From Alistipes sp. (lineage in GTDB: Bacteria > Bacteroidota > Bacteroidia > Bacteroidales > Rikenellaceae), in NCBI GenBank assembly GCA_017629145.1, contig JAGBXR010000036.1:1-64000 (forward strand): a DNA stretch of 64,000 nucleotides, written 5' to 3'. This document shows positions 34,448-42,120 of the stretch, piece after piece (the first letter of the stretch is position 1; each line of letters begins with the position of its first letter). Below the pieces are notes generated by a model. It worked only from the letters and a program-made list of their open reading frames with translations. It searched no databases and was not told the DNA's origin. The position numbers and the translations under genes are program-made.

Positions 34448-36676
34448 TTAGTTTACTCTGTAGGCATTCTTCACACCCTTGATGCGGCGCAGCGAGTAGA
34501 GCAGCATATCGACATAGCCGCTGCTTGGCACCTCGACAGTAAGCTGTGCCGAGGCTGTGCCATCGTTGCGCGGTGTGTAGTTCACCGAGCGTACGGCGAG
34601 CTTCAGCTCGCGGCTCACTACATCCATAATCGTTGTGGCAAGGCCGGGGATGTCGGCCGACGTGACGGCAACCGTAACGCGGAATGCGCCCTGCGCATCA
34701 TCTCTCCAGCGCGCCTCCATAACGCGGTAGGGGTAGCGCTCCCTCATACGGCGGGCATTGGGGCAGTCGCTGCGGTGTATCGTGATACCCGCATTGATGG
34801 TGATAAAGCCGAAGATGTCGTCGCCCTTGATAGGGTTGCAGCAACGTGCTAACTTATACTCTATATTGTTAATCTTCTCGTCGATGATCAGAGCATCGGT
34901 GCTCTTGGGTACACCCTCCTCCTTCTCCTTCATCAGGCGCAGCTTGCGCTCCTCGGTCTCGGCGGCGGCAGCACGACGCTGCTCATCGGCCTCACCCGAG
35001 AGGTGGCGCTGAAGTATATCCTTGACCTCGATGATGTCGAGCTTCTGGTCAGCGATGAGCACATATACCTCGTTGCCCGTACGCACCTTGAGGTGCTTGC
35101 AGAGGTAGGCTACAGCCTCGTCGATGGTAATCTCGAGCTTCCAATTCTTGAGCTTACGCTCCAGCTCCTCGCGTCCCAGACGTGCGTGCTTGAGCTGTTG
35201 CTCGCGCAGATATACGCGGATGCGTGAGCGCGCCTTCTGCGTGACGCATATCGAGAGCCAGTCGGCCTTCGGGGTCTGATCTTTGCGTGTGAGCACCTCG
35301 CAGATGTCGCCATTACGGAGCTGCTCCTTGATAGGCACCACGCGGCCACCAACCTTACCGCCGACGCATATCGCGCCAAGCGAGGTGTGTATGTCGAAGG
35401 CGAAGTCCAGAACGGTAGCACCCTCGGGGAGCTTGCGTATATCGCCCGAAGGGGTGAAGACGAAGATCTCGCCCGTAGCAGGCTTCGCCTCGAAGCGGCG
35501 TGCGATAGACTCCGAGGTGGTATCCTCCAGAAGCTCGCGAAGACGCTGCAACCACTCCTCGGCACCCATACCGCCCTGCTTGACACCCTTATAGCGCCAG
35601 TGGGCAGCGATACCTCTCTCGGCAACCTCGTCCATACGCTCGGTACGTATCTGCACCTCGACCCACTTGCCACCACCTGCCGAGACGGTAGTGTGCAACG
35701 ACTCGTAGCCGTTCGACTTGGGGATAGATATCCAGTCGCGCATACGTTCGGGGTTGGGCGTGTAGAGGCTTGTGACGTGTGAATATACCGTCCAGCACTG
35801 TGCCTTCTCCCTCTCTACGGGGCAGTCGATGATGATGCGCAGTGCGAAGATGTCGTAGACGCCGTGGAAGTCGACACGCTGCTTGCGCATCTTCTGGAAT
35901 ATCGAGAATACCGACTTGGTGCGGCTCTTGATATGATACTTTATGCCGTCGCCATCGAGCAACTTGCGCACCGGGCGCAGAAACTCCTCGATGAAGGCTA
36001 TGCGCTCCGCCTCGCTCTCCTTGAGCTCGTGTACAATATGTGCGTATGCCTCAGGCTCAAGATACCTAAGCGACAGATCCTCCAACTCGCTCTTTATGTT
36101 GTACAGGCCGAGCTTATGCGCTATCTGCGCGTAGAGGTTGAGGCTCTCCCAGCTCTTGTCGCGGCGCTTCTTGGGCGGAAATATCTGCAACGTGCGCATC
36201 ACCTCCAGACGGTCGGCGAGCTTGATGAGGATGACGCGAGGATCCTCCGAGTAGCTCACGATCATATCGCGGAAGTCCGAGGCCTGCTCCTTCGAGGCCT
36301 TGAGGCGGATATCCGAAATCTTGCCCAGCGCGAGTGTTATGCCGAGCACCTCCTCGCCAAAGTCGCGGCGTATGGTTGCCGTAAGTTCGTCGAGGGCTGT
36401 GCGCTCGCCCTTGAGTGCCACGCGCACCACGTCGTGGATGATAGAGGCCACCGTCGAGTTACGGCCGAGACCTATCTCCTCGACAACGATACGTGCCACA
36501 CCCACGCAGTGGTCGAGCATAGGTGTCGAGTCGTAACGCTCGGCATCGCCCATCCTCTCGGCAGCCATCGCCAGAGCCTTGTCGACCATCTCCTGTGTGG
36601 TGGTCGAGAAGTTGGCGGCTATATGTTTGCGAAAATCGCTATATCGTTCTAATGCTTCTAATGCGTTCATAATCAT
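34448..36676 (-). CDS. RelA/SpoT homologue with degenerate hydrolase motif
   Basis: 742 aa long-form RSH protein, the (p)ppGpp stringent-response enzyme. The N-terminal HD domain has H81-D82 but reads HDVVRV where active hydrolases have HDxxED, so hydrolysis is probably lost. The synthetase domain is complete (YDIFALRIII, RMRDWISIPKSNGYESLHTT, VQIRT, AERGIAAHWRYK) and carries RMRD, close to the RxKD form of bifunctional Rel. TGS (GEIFVFTPSGDI), CC and ACT domains follow. It is likely a ppGpp synthetase, with hydrolysis by another genomic RSH (inference). It lies 15 nt behind the methyltransferase gene. Confidence 0.9.
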   Translation of the reverse strand: MIMNALEALERYSDFRKHIAANFSTTTQEMVDKALAMAAERMGDAERYDSTPMLDHCVGVARIVVEEIGLGRNSTVASIIHDVVRVALKGERTALDELTATIRRDFGEEVLGITLALGKISDIRLKASKEQASDFRDMIVSYSEDPRVILIKLADRLEVMRTLQIFPPKKRRDKSWESLNLYAQIAHKLGLYNIKSELEDLSLRYLEPEAYAHIVHELKESEAERIAFIEEFLRPVRKLLDGDGIKYHIKSRTKSVFSIFQKMRKQRVDFHGVYDIFALRIIIDCPVEREKAQCWTVYSHVTSLYTPNPERMRDWISIPKSNGYESLHTTVSAGGGKWVEVQIRTERMDEVAERGIAAHWRYKGVKQGGMGAEEWLQRLRELLEDTTSESIARRFEAKPATGEIFVFTPSGDIRKLPEGATVLDFAFDIHTSLGAICVGGKVGGRVVPIKEQLRNGDICEVLTRKDQTPKADWLSICVTQKARSRIRVYLREQQLKHARLGREELERKLKNWKLEITIDEAVAYLCKHLKVRTGNEVYVLIADQKLDIIEVKDILQRHLSGEADEQRRAAAAETEERKLRLMKEKEEGVPKSTDALIIDEKINNIEYKLARCCNPIKGDDIFGFITINAGITIHRSDCPNARRMRERYPYRVMEARWRDDAQGAFRVTVAVTSADIPGLATTIMDVVSRELKLAVRSVNYTPRNDGTASAQLTVEVPSSGYVDMLLYSLRRIKGVKNAYRVN

Positions 36677-36691
36677 AGTGTTTTTGTATGG

Positions 36692-37462
36692 TTATGCTTT
36701 GCGTACTATAACAAGGTCGTCGCCTCCGACGCGGTACTTATCGCGCTCCTCGGCGCTAAGGCTCTGCTCGAAAGCTATGCGCTCCACCTCGAAGCCAGCT
36801 TCGCGCAGTCGCTCGTCGTAGTCGCGACCATATATGCGGCGGTGGTCGTACTGCCCGAAGATACGTGTGCGCTCCTCGCTGTCGGTAATCGTGTCATCCT
36901 CGAAGGTCACCTCACGCGACCTATCCTCAGGAACGAGCATTATGCCCCACCCTCCTGGGCGCATAATGCGGTGTAGCTCGCGCATCGCCAGACGGTCATC
37001 CTCGACGTGCTCGAGGAGGTGGTTGCAGATGATGACATCGACCGAGCAATCCTCCAGCGGTATATGCTGTACGTCGAAGTGCATATCGGCAAGTGGCGAC
37101 TCCAAATCGGCCGTAATGTATCGCTTCGACGAGCCGTAGGCACGCCTGAAGTGGCGGCGCAGCGAGGGCTCGGGGGCGATATGGAGCAGTGTGGGGAGCG
37201 TGGTGAGCATATCGCTCGTGCGCTCTATCCATAGCCATATCATACGGTGGCGCTCAAGCGACAGACAGCGCGGACATAGCGCCTCGCCACGTTGTGCCAC
37301 GTAGCCGTAGGGCAGAAAGCGGCGAAAGCCTCCGCCACAGAGCGGACAACGACGCTTGCGGCCCACGAAGGCGAGGCCTAAAAGTGGCGTAACGAGGTGC
37401 GCAAGGCGGTGCAGCGTGCTGCGCGATATGTGGTTGAGAGTCCAACGTACTATTGCTCGCAT
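36692..37462 (-). CDS. Class I SAM-dependent methyltransferase with zinc ribbon
   Basis: 256 aa. A CPLCGGGFRRF...LCPRCLSLERHR zinc-ribbon-like module (about 38-75) is followed by a methyltransferase domain. ITADLESPLADMHFDVQHIP and VDVIICNHLLEHVEDD are visible as SAM motifs. The acceptor is unknown; the VPEDRSREVTFEDDTI...QYDHRRIYGRD stretch is typical of a family seen near polysaccharide or lipid genes. It is 7 nt behind xseB and is probably co-transcribed with xseA, xseB and the RelA/SpoT gene. Confidence 0.8.
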   Translation of the reverse strand: MRAIVRWTLNHISRSTLHRLAHLVTPLLGLAFVGRKRRCPLCGGGFRRFLPYGYVAQRGEALCPRCLSLERHRMIWLWIERTSDMLTTLPTLLHIAPEPSLRRHFRRAYGSSKRYITADLESPLADMHFDVQHIPLEDCSVDVIICNHLLEHVEDDRLAMRELHRIMRPGGWGIMLVPEDRSREVTFEDDTITDSEERTRIFGQYDHRRIYGRDYDERLREAGFEVERIAFEQSLSAEERDKYRVGGDDLVIVRKA

Positions 37463-37469
37463 AGCTCGG

Positions 37470-37667
37470 TTATGCTTCGGGGTTGATGAGGCGCTCTACC
37501 TCGGCCTCGGTGGTTGTGAGGTGCTTGCGGCATTCGCCGATAAGCTCCGTAGCGCGGCGAACAGCTGCTGTGAGCTCGTCGATGGACATATCGCCCGAGC
37601 GGAGCTTCGCGACGATACGCTCTACCTCGGCCATAGCCTCGGCATATGTTAACTTATTCTCTGTCAT
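37470..37667 (-). CDS. xseB: Exodeoxyribonuclease VII small subunit
   Basis: 65 aa from the ATG at 37667. A longer in-frame start at 37721 would overlap xseA and adds an unlikely sequence. The core LTYAEAMAEVERIVAKLRSG...LDELTAAV-like pattern with GECRKHLTTTEAEVERLI is typical. It binds XseA to form the enzyme that degrades single-stranded DNA to short oligonucleotides. It starts 4 nt after the xseA stop. Confidence 0.9.
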   Translation of the reverse strand: MTENKLTYAEAMAEVERIVAKLRSGDMSIDELTAAVRRATELIGECRKHLTTTEAEVERLINPEA

Positions 37668-37671
37668 ACTC

Positions 37672-38937
37672 TTATTCTCGTTTTGTAGTTTTAGTAATTG
37701 TAGCCTCCAGCTCGCCATCACGAAGCTCTATTGTCACATTGTCTCCAGCGCAGACATCCTCGACACTGCGCACTCCGCGCATTACGGCAAAGCCCAGAGA
37801 GAGGAGCTTGTCGGGTGAGAAGCTCTCGACAACTGTGGCGAGGCTATCGACCCTCTCGCGCGATTGGCGTAGCAGACGGCGTGCCCCATCCTGTATGCTC
37901 TCCTCGGCGCGCTCAAGGCGGTGCGAGAGGCCTGTGAGGAGCACCATAGCCGAGCGCGACAGCTCGGCAGCGAGGCGTTCGTGGTGTATCTTCTCGCGTG
38001 AGAGACGCTCCGCGAGGCTCGAGCGCAGCAGCTGCGCATACTCCTCAATAAGTGTCATCTCGCCATCGAGTAGTTCAACAAAGGTGGTGGCTACGGCCGT
38101 AGGTGTCTTGCACATATGGTAGGCGACCATATCGCATATCGACACATCCTTATCGTGGCCGATGCCCGTAAATACAGGCAACGGAAATTGTGCTACGTGC
38201 GAGGCTATGCGGTAGGAGTCGAACAACGCAAGGTCGCTCGTAGAGCCACCTCCGCGAATTAGGGCTACAGCATCGTAGCGCGTCTCATCCTCGGTAATGC
38301 GTCGCAGAGCATCGATGACACTCGCCTCGGCACCCTCGCCCTGCATAAGCGACTCGAAGAGCGTGGTGTGCAGCGCATAGGGAGCGCGTGCAAGCTCCTG
38401 CATAAAGTCGCGGTAGCCCGCAGCCGTAGCACTCGACACCACGGCGATGCGCAACGTGGGGCGGTGTAGCTCCGTCTCGCGGTTCATATCCCACACGCCA
38501 TCGGCCTTGAGGCGTGCTATAGTCTCGCGGCGGCGGCGCTCAACCTCGCCGAGAGTGTAGGCGGGGTCGATGTCGACAATCTGCAACGAGAAGCCATAGA
38601 CCTCGTGGTAGGTGACCATAACGCGCACCAGAAGGCGTAGCCCCGAGCGTAGCTCGTCGCCCGTAGCAGTGCGGAAACGTGAGGCAAGAGTAGCGTAGGC
38701 CGACTTCCAAATTACGGCACGCGCCTCGGCACGCGGTGCTCCATCGCTTGCGCCCTTCTCAACAAGGTTGAGGTAGCAGTGGCCCGAGCGGTTGAGCTTA
38801 AGCTCCGAGACCTCGGCACTTATCCACAACGGCGCACTGAAACGCGCCTCGAGAGTCGAGCGCACGATGCGCTGCAGGTCGAAGAGCGTAAGCGAACTCT
38901 CGGCGGTGGTGGGTATGTCGAATGGATTGAATGCCAT
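37672..38937 (-). CDS. xseA: Exodeoxyribonuclease VII large subunit
   Basis: 421 aa from the ATG at 38937 (MAFNPFD). The in-frame extension to 39063 runs into the upstream gene and is unlikely. It has an OB-fold N-terminus (about 10-110), a catalytic domain with RIAVVSSATAAGYRDFM and DAVALIRGGGSTSDLALFD, and FTGIGHDKDVSICDMVAYH with a PTAVAT motif. Coiled-coil helices and a C-terminal segment follow. It is shorter than E. coli XseA, as common in Bacteroidales. It lies 14 nt behind the TonB-like gene. Confidence 0.93.
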   Translation of the reverse strand: MAFNPFDIPTTAESSLTLFDLQRIVRSTLEARFSAPLWISAEVSELKLNRSGHCYLNLVEKGASDGAPRAEARAVIWKSAYATLASRFRTATGDELRSGLRLLVRVMVTYHEVYGFSLQIVDIDPAYTLGEVERRRRETIARLKADGVWDMNRETELHRPTLRIAVVSSATAAGYRDFMQELARAPYALHTTLFESLMQGEGAEASVIDALRRITEDETRYDAVALIRGGGSTSDLALFDSYRIASHVAQFPLPVFTGIGHDKDVSICDMVAYHMCKTPTAVATTFVELLDGEMTLIEEYAQLLRSSLAERLSREKIHHERLAAELSRSAMVLLTGLSHRLERAEESIQDGARRLLRQSRERVDSLATVVESFSPDKLLSLGFAVMRGVRSVEDVCAGDNVTIELRDGELEATITKTTKRE

Positions 38938-38951
38938 ATTTTCTGACCTTT

Positions 38952-39500
38952 TTACAATATTATCACAGAGTGCTCCACCTCGCGACGGCCACCCAGCGGC
39001 AGCTGTAGGTTGACAAGATGTTGCGTCTCGCGAGCCTCGCCATCGCGCATCGCAGCGCGCCACAGCGGTGCTTCGTCGATGGCACGCTCGACGCGGCGCA
39101 GAAGCTGACGCGAGGTGGCCTGAAGCACCTCGTCGACCCTAGCGCGACCATCCTTGCCTATCTTGAGGCGCAGCGATACGCGCTCGACGTTGTTGGGCTC
39201 GCGCCAGTTGACCACACTCGCGAGATAGTCGCTGAAGTTGGTGTAGCCCTCGGCCTCGAACACAGCAGGTGTGTCGTAGATGAGGCGCACGACGATGACT
39301 CCCTCACTCGCCTCGACACCCCAGCGCGCGATGGTCTCCTCGTCGGCAGGAAGCACGTCGATGCTCTCGATATCATCGTGTGGGATATGCTCAATGGAGG
39401 CTACAACCTCGCCATTGACCACATATAGCGGCTCACGTGCCGTAAGCGTGGTGCAGACGAATAGCAGCGCACCGAATAGGACAATCGTTCTCTTCAACAT
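38952..39500 (-). CDS. Exported protein with plug-like and TonB C-terminal-like segments
   Basis: 182 aa with a signal peptide (to about residue 21). Residues about 24-72 (PLYVVNGEVVA...DIESIDVLPADEETIARWGVEASEGVIVV) resemble the plug of SusC/TonB receptors. The C-terminal part (VERVSLRLKIGKDGRARVDEVLQATSRQLLRRVERAI...LWRAAM) resembles a TonB C-terminal domain. Such mini-proteins occur in Bacteroidales; the function is unknown. It is the first gene of the xse/RelA operon, directly after a purine-rich repeat tract. Confidence 0.65.
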   Translation of the reverse strand: MLKRTIVLFGALLFVCTTLTAREPLYVVNGEVVASIEHIPHDDIESIDVLPADEETIARWGVEASEGVIVVRLIYDTPAVFEAEGYTNFSDYLASVVNWREPNNVERVSLRLKIGKDGRARVDEVLQATSRQLLRRVERAIDEAPLWRAAMRDGEARETQHLVNLQLPLGGRREVEHSVIIL

Positions 39501-39505
39501 AAACT

Positions 39506-39555
39506 CTCTAAACTCCCTAATCTCCCTAATTTCTCTAATCTCCCTAATCTCTCTG
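39506..39555. repeat. Short copy of the purine-rich repeat
   Basis: About five steps of TTAGGGAGAT on the minus strand, the same unit as at 3452-3660 and 24903-24970. It occupies the space just upstream of the exported plug/TonB-like protein gene, where its leader should be. Confidence 0.6.
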
Positions 39556-39566
39556 AAAAAGCAAAA

Positions 39567-39595
39567 GGCTGTTCAACGGTTAAGTTGTAACAGCC
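39567..39595 (-). terminator. Rho-independent terminator of prfA
   Basis: GGCTGTT/AACAGCC extended by GTTG/CAAC with one bulge, followed on the minus strand by TTTTGCTTTTT. It is 58 nt past the prfA stop. Confidence 0.8.
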
Positions 39596-39652
39596 CCTAT
39601 TGCTTCTCGAGAGGTCGCCTTAAGCTTCGCTCTCGCCCTATGTAGTTGCTCT

Positions 39653-40738
39653 CTACAACTCGCTCTCCTTCAATCGCTCGGCATTCTCGGCTACGATCAA
39701 CTGATCGATAACATCCTGGATGTCACCATCCATAAATGCCGAAAGGTTGTAAATAGTGTAGTTGATACGGTGGTCGGTAATTCGGCCCTGTGGATAGTTG
39801 TAGGTACGAATCTTCGCCGAACGGTCACCCGTAGAGACCATAGTCTTACGCTTCGATGCAATCTCGTCGAGATACTTCGAGTACTCGAGGTTGAACACAC
39901 GTGTACGCAACTCCTCAAACGCCTTATCGAAGTTCTTGAGCTGTGACTTCTGGTCCTGACACTGCACGACGATACCTGTTGGGATGTGGGTAAGGCGGAT
40001 AGCCGAGTAGGTGGTATTCACCGACTGGCCACCAGGACCCGACGCACAGAAGATATCCTTGCGGATGTCGTTCATCGAGATCTCGATATCGAACTCCTCG
40101 GCCTCGGGGAGTACGGCTACCGAAGCTGCCGAGGTGTGAACACGACCCTGGGTCTCGGTCTGTGGCACGCGCTGCACGCGGTGTACACCCGACTCATACT
40201 TCAACGTACCATATACGCTCTGGCCTGTTACCTTGAGCACAACCTCCTTGTAGCCACCTGCGGCACCGTCGGACGATGAGGTGATCTCGTAGCGCCAGCC
40301 CTTCGACTCGATATACTTGGTGTACATACGCAACAAGTCGCCAGCGAAGATAGCTGCCTCGTCACCACCCGTACCGCCACGAATCTCGACGATGGCGTTC
40401 TTGTCATCCTGTGGATCCTTGGGGATGAGCAGAAGCTTGATCTCTTCCTCCATCTTCTCGATAGCGGGCTCGAGGGTTGAAATCTCCTCGCGAGCAATCT
40501 CGCGGAACTCCTCGTCCTTCTCGTTAGCCAGGACATCCTTTGCCTCGGCGAGGTTGGCGATGGCTGTGCGGAAACGCTCCGAAGTCTCGATAATAGGCTC
40601 GAGCTCCTTGTACTCCTTGGTGAGCTGCACAAACTGCTTCACATCGGCAATCACCTCGGGATCGGTGAGCTTCTGACCTATCTCTTCGTACTTGAGACGC
40701 AAGCCGTCAAGGCGCATCAATATTGAATTATCTGCCAT
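39653..40738 (-). CDS. prfA: Peptide chain release factor 1
   Basis: 361 aa. It recognises UAA/UAG in the ribosomal A site and triggers hydrolysis of peptidyl-tRNA. The GGQ motif is in ASGPGGQSVNTT, and the codon-recognition loop reads RVPQTETQGRVHTSA. Q in PQT replaces the more usual A/V/E, so PxT is kept. Length is normal. An 8-nt TATATTTG (-7 type, 40774-40767, minus) precedes it without a clear -33. Its terminator is at 39567-39595. Confidence 0.96.
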   Translation of the reverse strand: MADNSILMRLDGLRLKYEEIGQKLTDPEVIADVKQFVQLTKEYKELEPIIETSERFRTAIANLAEAKDVLANEKDEEFREIAREEISTLEPAIEKMEEEIKLLLIPKDPQDDKNAIVEIRGGTGGDEAAIFAGDLLRMYTKYIESKGWRYEITSSSDGAAGGYKEVVLKVTGQSVYGTLKYESGVHRVQRVPQTETQGRVHTSAASVAVLPEAEEFDIEISMNDIRKDIFCASGPGGQSVNTTYSAIRLTHIPTGIVVQCQDQKSQLKNFDKAFEELRTRVFNLEYSKYLDEIASKRKTMVSTGDRSAKIRTYNYPQGRITDHRINYTIYNLSAFMDGDIQDVIDQLIVAENAERLKESEL

Positions 40739-40873
40739 TTGTATCTATAGTTTTTTATAATGCGCACAAATATAACGATTTTTTTTCAATAAACGTATAT
40801 CGCCTAACCACTTGATAGTTAAATGATTTGATAACGGTGTGAAAAATTAGCATAAAAAATTTAACAAAAAGAC

Positions 40874-40904
40874 TTGACAACGGCATTTTAATGTTGTATA
40901 TTTG
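40874..40904 (+). promoter_or_regulatory. Promoter of the phage-derived module
   Basis: TTG (40874-40876), 20 nt, TATATTTG (40897-40904): a full match to the host promoter pattern. It gives a leader of about 240 nt before the first gene. Confidence 0.75.
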
Positions 40905-41148
40905 CACCGTAAAACGATGCTAAACACTCCACATACGAAGGGCAGCAACAAGATTATCAACACAGGGTGTTTCGGCTTATTAACAATCATAACAATTTAT
41001 AAATAAGTAGTATAAATAGTATAATTTTTAGAAATTAACTGTTTATCGACAATTTTATCGACAGCCACGACTGTGCACATATAGCTCCGTCGGCAGGTTG
41101 CTCTCAGGGAGAGCAGACTCTAATACCTTATAATCAAATAATTTGACT
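40905..41148 (+). promoter_or_regulatory. Long AT-rich leader with DnaA-box-like 9-mers
   Basis: No ORF is supported. TTATCAACA (40954-40962), TTATTAACA (40978-40986) and TTATCGACA twice (41043-41051 and 41055-41063) resemble DnaA boxes. A small GCTCTC/GAGAGC hairpin lies near 41100-41115. It may regulate the module or be an origin-like remnant. Confidence 0.4.
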
Positions 41149-42120
41149 ATGAAATTTATATCAATCCCCAAGAATGGCTCGGCGTGGAGTGGCGATTTGG
41201 TCTACGTCATCGACACTGAGTCGCCCGAGGGCCTCGATCTCGAGGTGGTAATCAACGATGTCGACCACGATGTCGAGCTGGGGCGTTGCCATCTCTACAA
41301 CATCACAGCTACGGAGCTAAACATCGCGCCATACATCCGCTCGACCGACAACTTCGTGCAGCTCGGATCGTGGATACCCTCGGCATTCATCTCGCCGGCA
41401 TCGCGCAGCATCGATGTGACGGTGAACGGCCTGAACTCCGACACACGTGTATTCTACCGCGTGCCTCTGGACTACGACGAGGACCACACCCTCAGCACCA
41501 TATCCACCACCCAGACCATATCGCTCGGCGAGCCGATACGTCTCACGGCTTTTGGACGCGATGGCTTGCAGATTGAGCTCGAGTACTACTCCTCGACGAA
41601 GTATCTCGGTACGACGCTCATCGACGAGCCCTCGTATGGCAATCCGCTCGAGATTATCATCCCAACAACCGAGCTGCCGAAGGAGACCCACCGCATACAG
41701 CTCCTGATACGTTCGGCCGAGGAGCGCATACTTCAGCGTGTTGTATACTGCGTTGTCGAGCGCACGCCATCGGCACGCCGACTGATGTGGTACAACAGCC
41801 TCGGAGGTGTCGAGTGTTACACCTTTCCGTCGTGCGTGAGGTCGCGCTACAGGGCCGATTGCTCCAACTTTGTGACACTCGATGGAGTGACCACAGAGCA
41901 GATATCGCGCAGGATATACTACCACCTCACGTCGGCCTATGAGGTTGAGGCAGAGATGAATCGTCTTGCCGAGATTGTCTTCTCGCCACGCATCTACGAG
42001 CTACGCGACAACGATATTGTTGAGGTGGAGCTATCGTCGCGCGAGGTGGCCTTCGACAAGCACGGCGCGCTGCGACAGATGAGCATCGAGATTTGCGAGA
42101 AGGGGGGTGTCGTATGCTAA
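41149..42120 (+). CDS. Phage-module structural protein (tail-associated, putative)
   Basis: 323 aa from the ATG at 41149 (an in-frame TTG two codons upstream is possible). It is beta-rich throughout with no signal peptide. The family is not recognised; a tail or baseplate role is suggested only by its place directly upstream of the 773-aa protein gene. The next gene overlaps it by the ATGCTAA junction, showing translational coupling. Confidence 0.6.
   Translation: MKFISIPKNGSAWSGDLVYVIDTESPEGLDLEVVINDVDHDVELGRCHLYNITATELNIAPYIRSTDNFVQLGSWIPSAFISPASRSIDVTVNGLNSDTRVFYRVPLDYDEDHTLSTISTTQTISLGEPIRLTAFGRDGLQIELEYYSSTKYLGTTLIDEPSYGNPLEIIIPTTELPKETHRIQLLIRSAEERILQRVVYCVVERTPSARRLMWYNSLGGVECYTFPSCVRSRYRADCSNFVTLDGVTTEQISRRIYYHLTSAYEVEAEMNRLAEIVFSPRIYELRDNDIVEVELSSREVAFDKHGALRQMSIEICEKGGVVC

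Noticed and set aside
37470..37721. Longer xseB reading frame from 37721
   Set aside because: It would overlap the end of xseA and adds residues unlike the family; the ATG at 37667 gives the usual start MTENKLTY.
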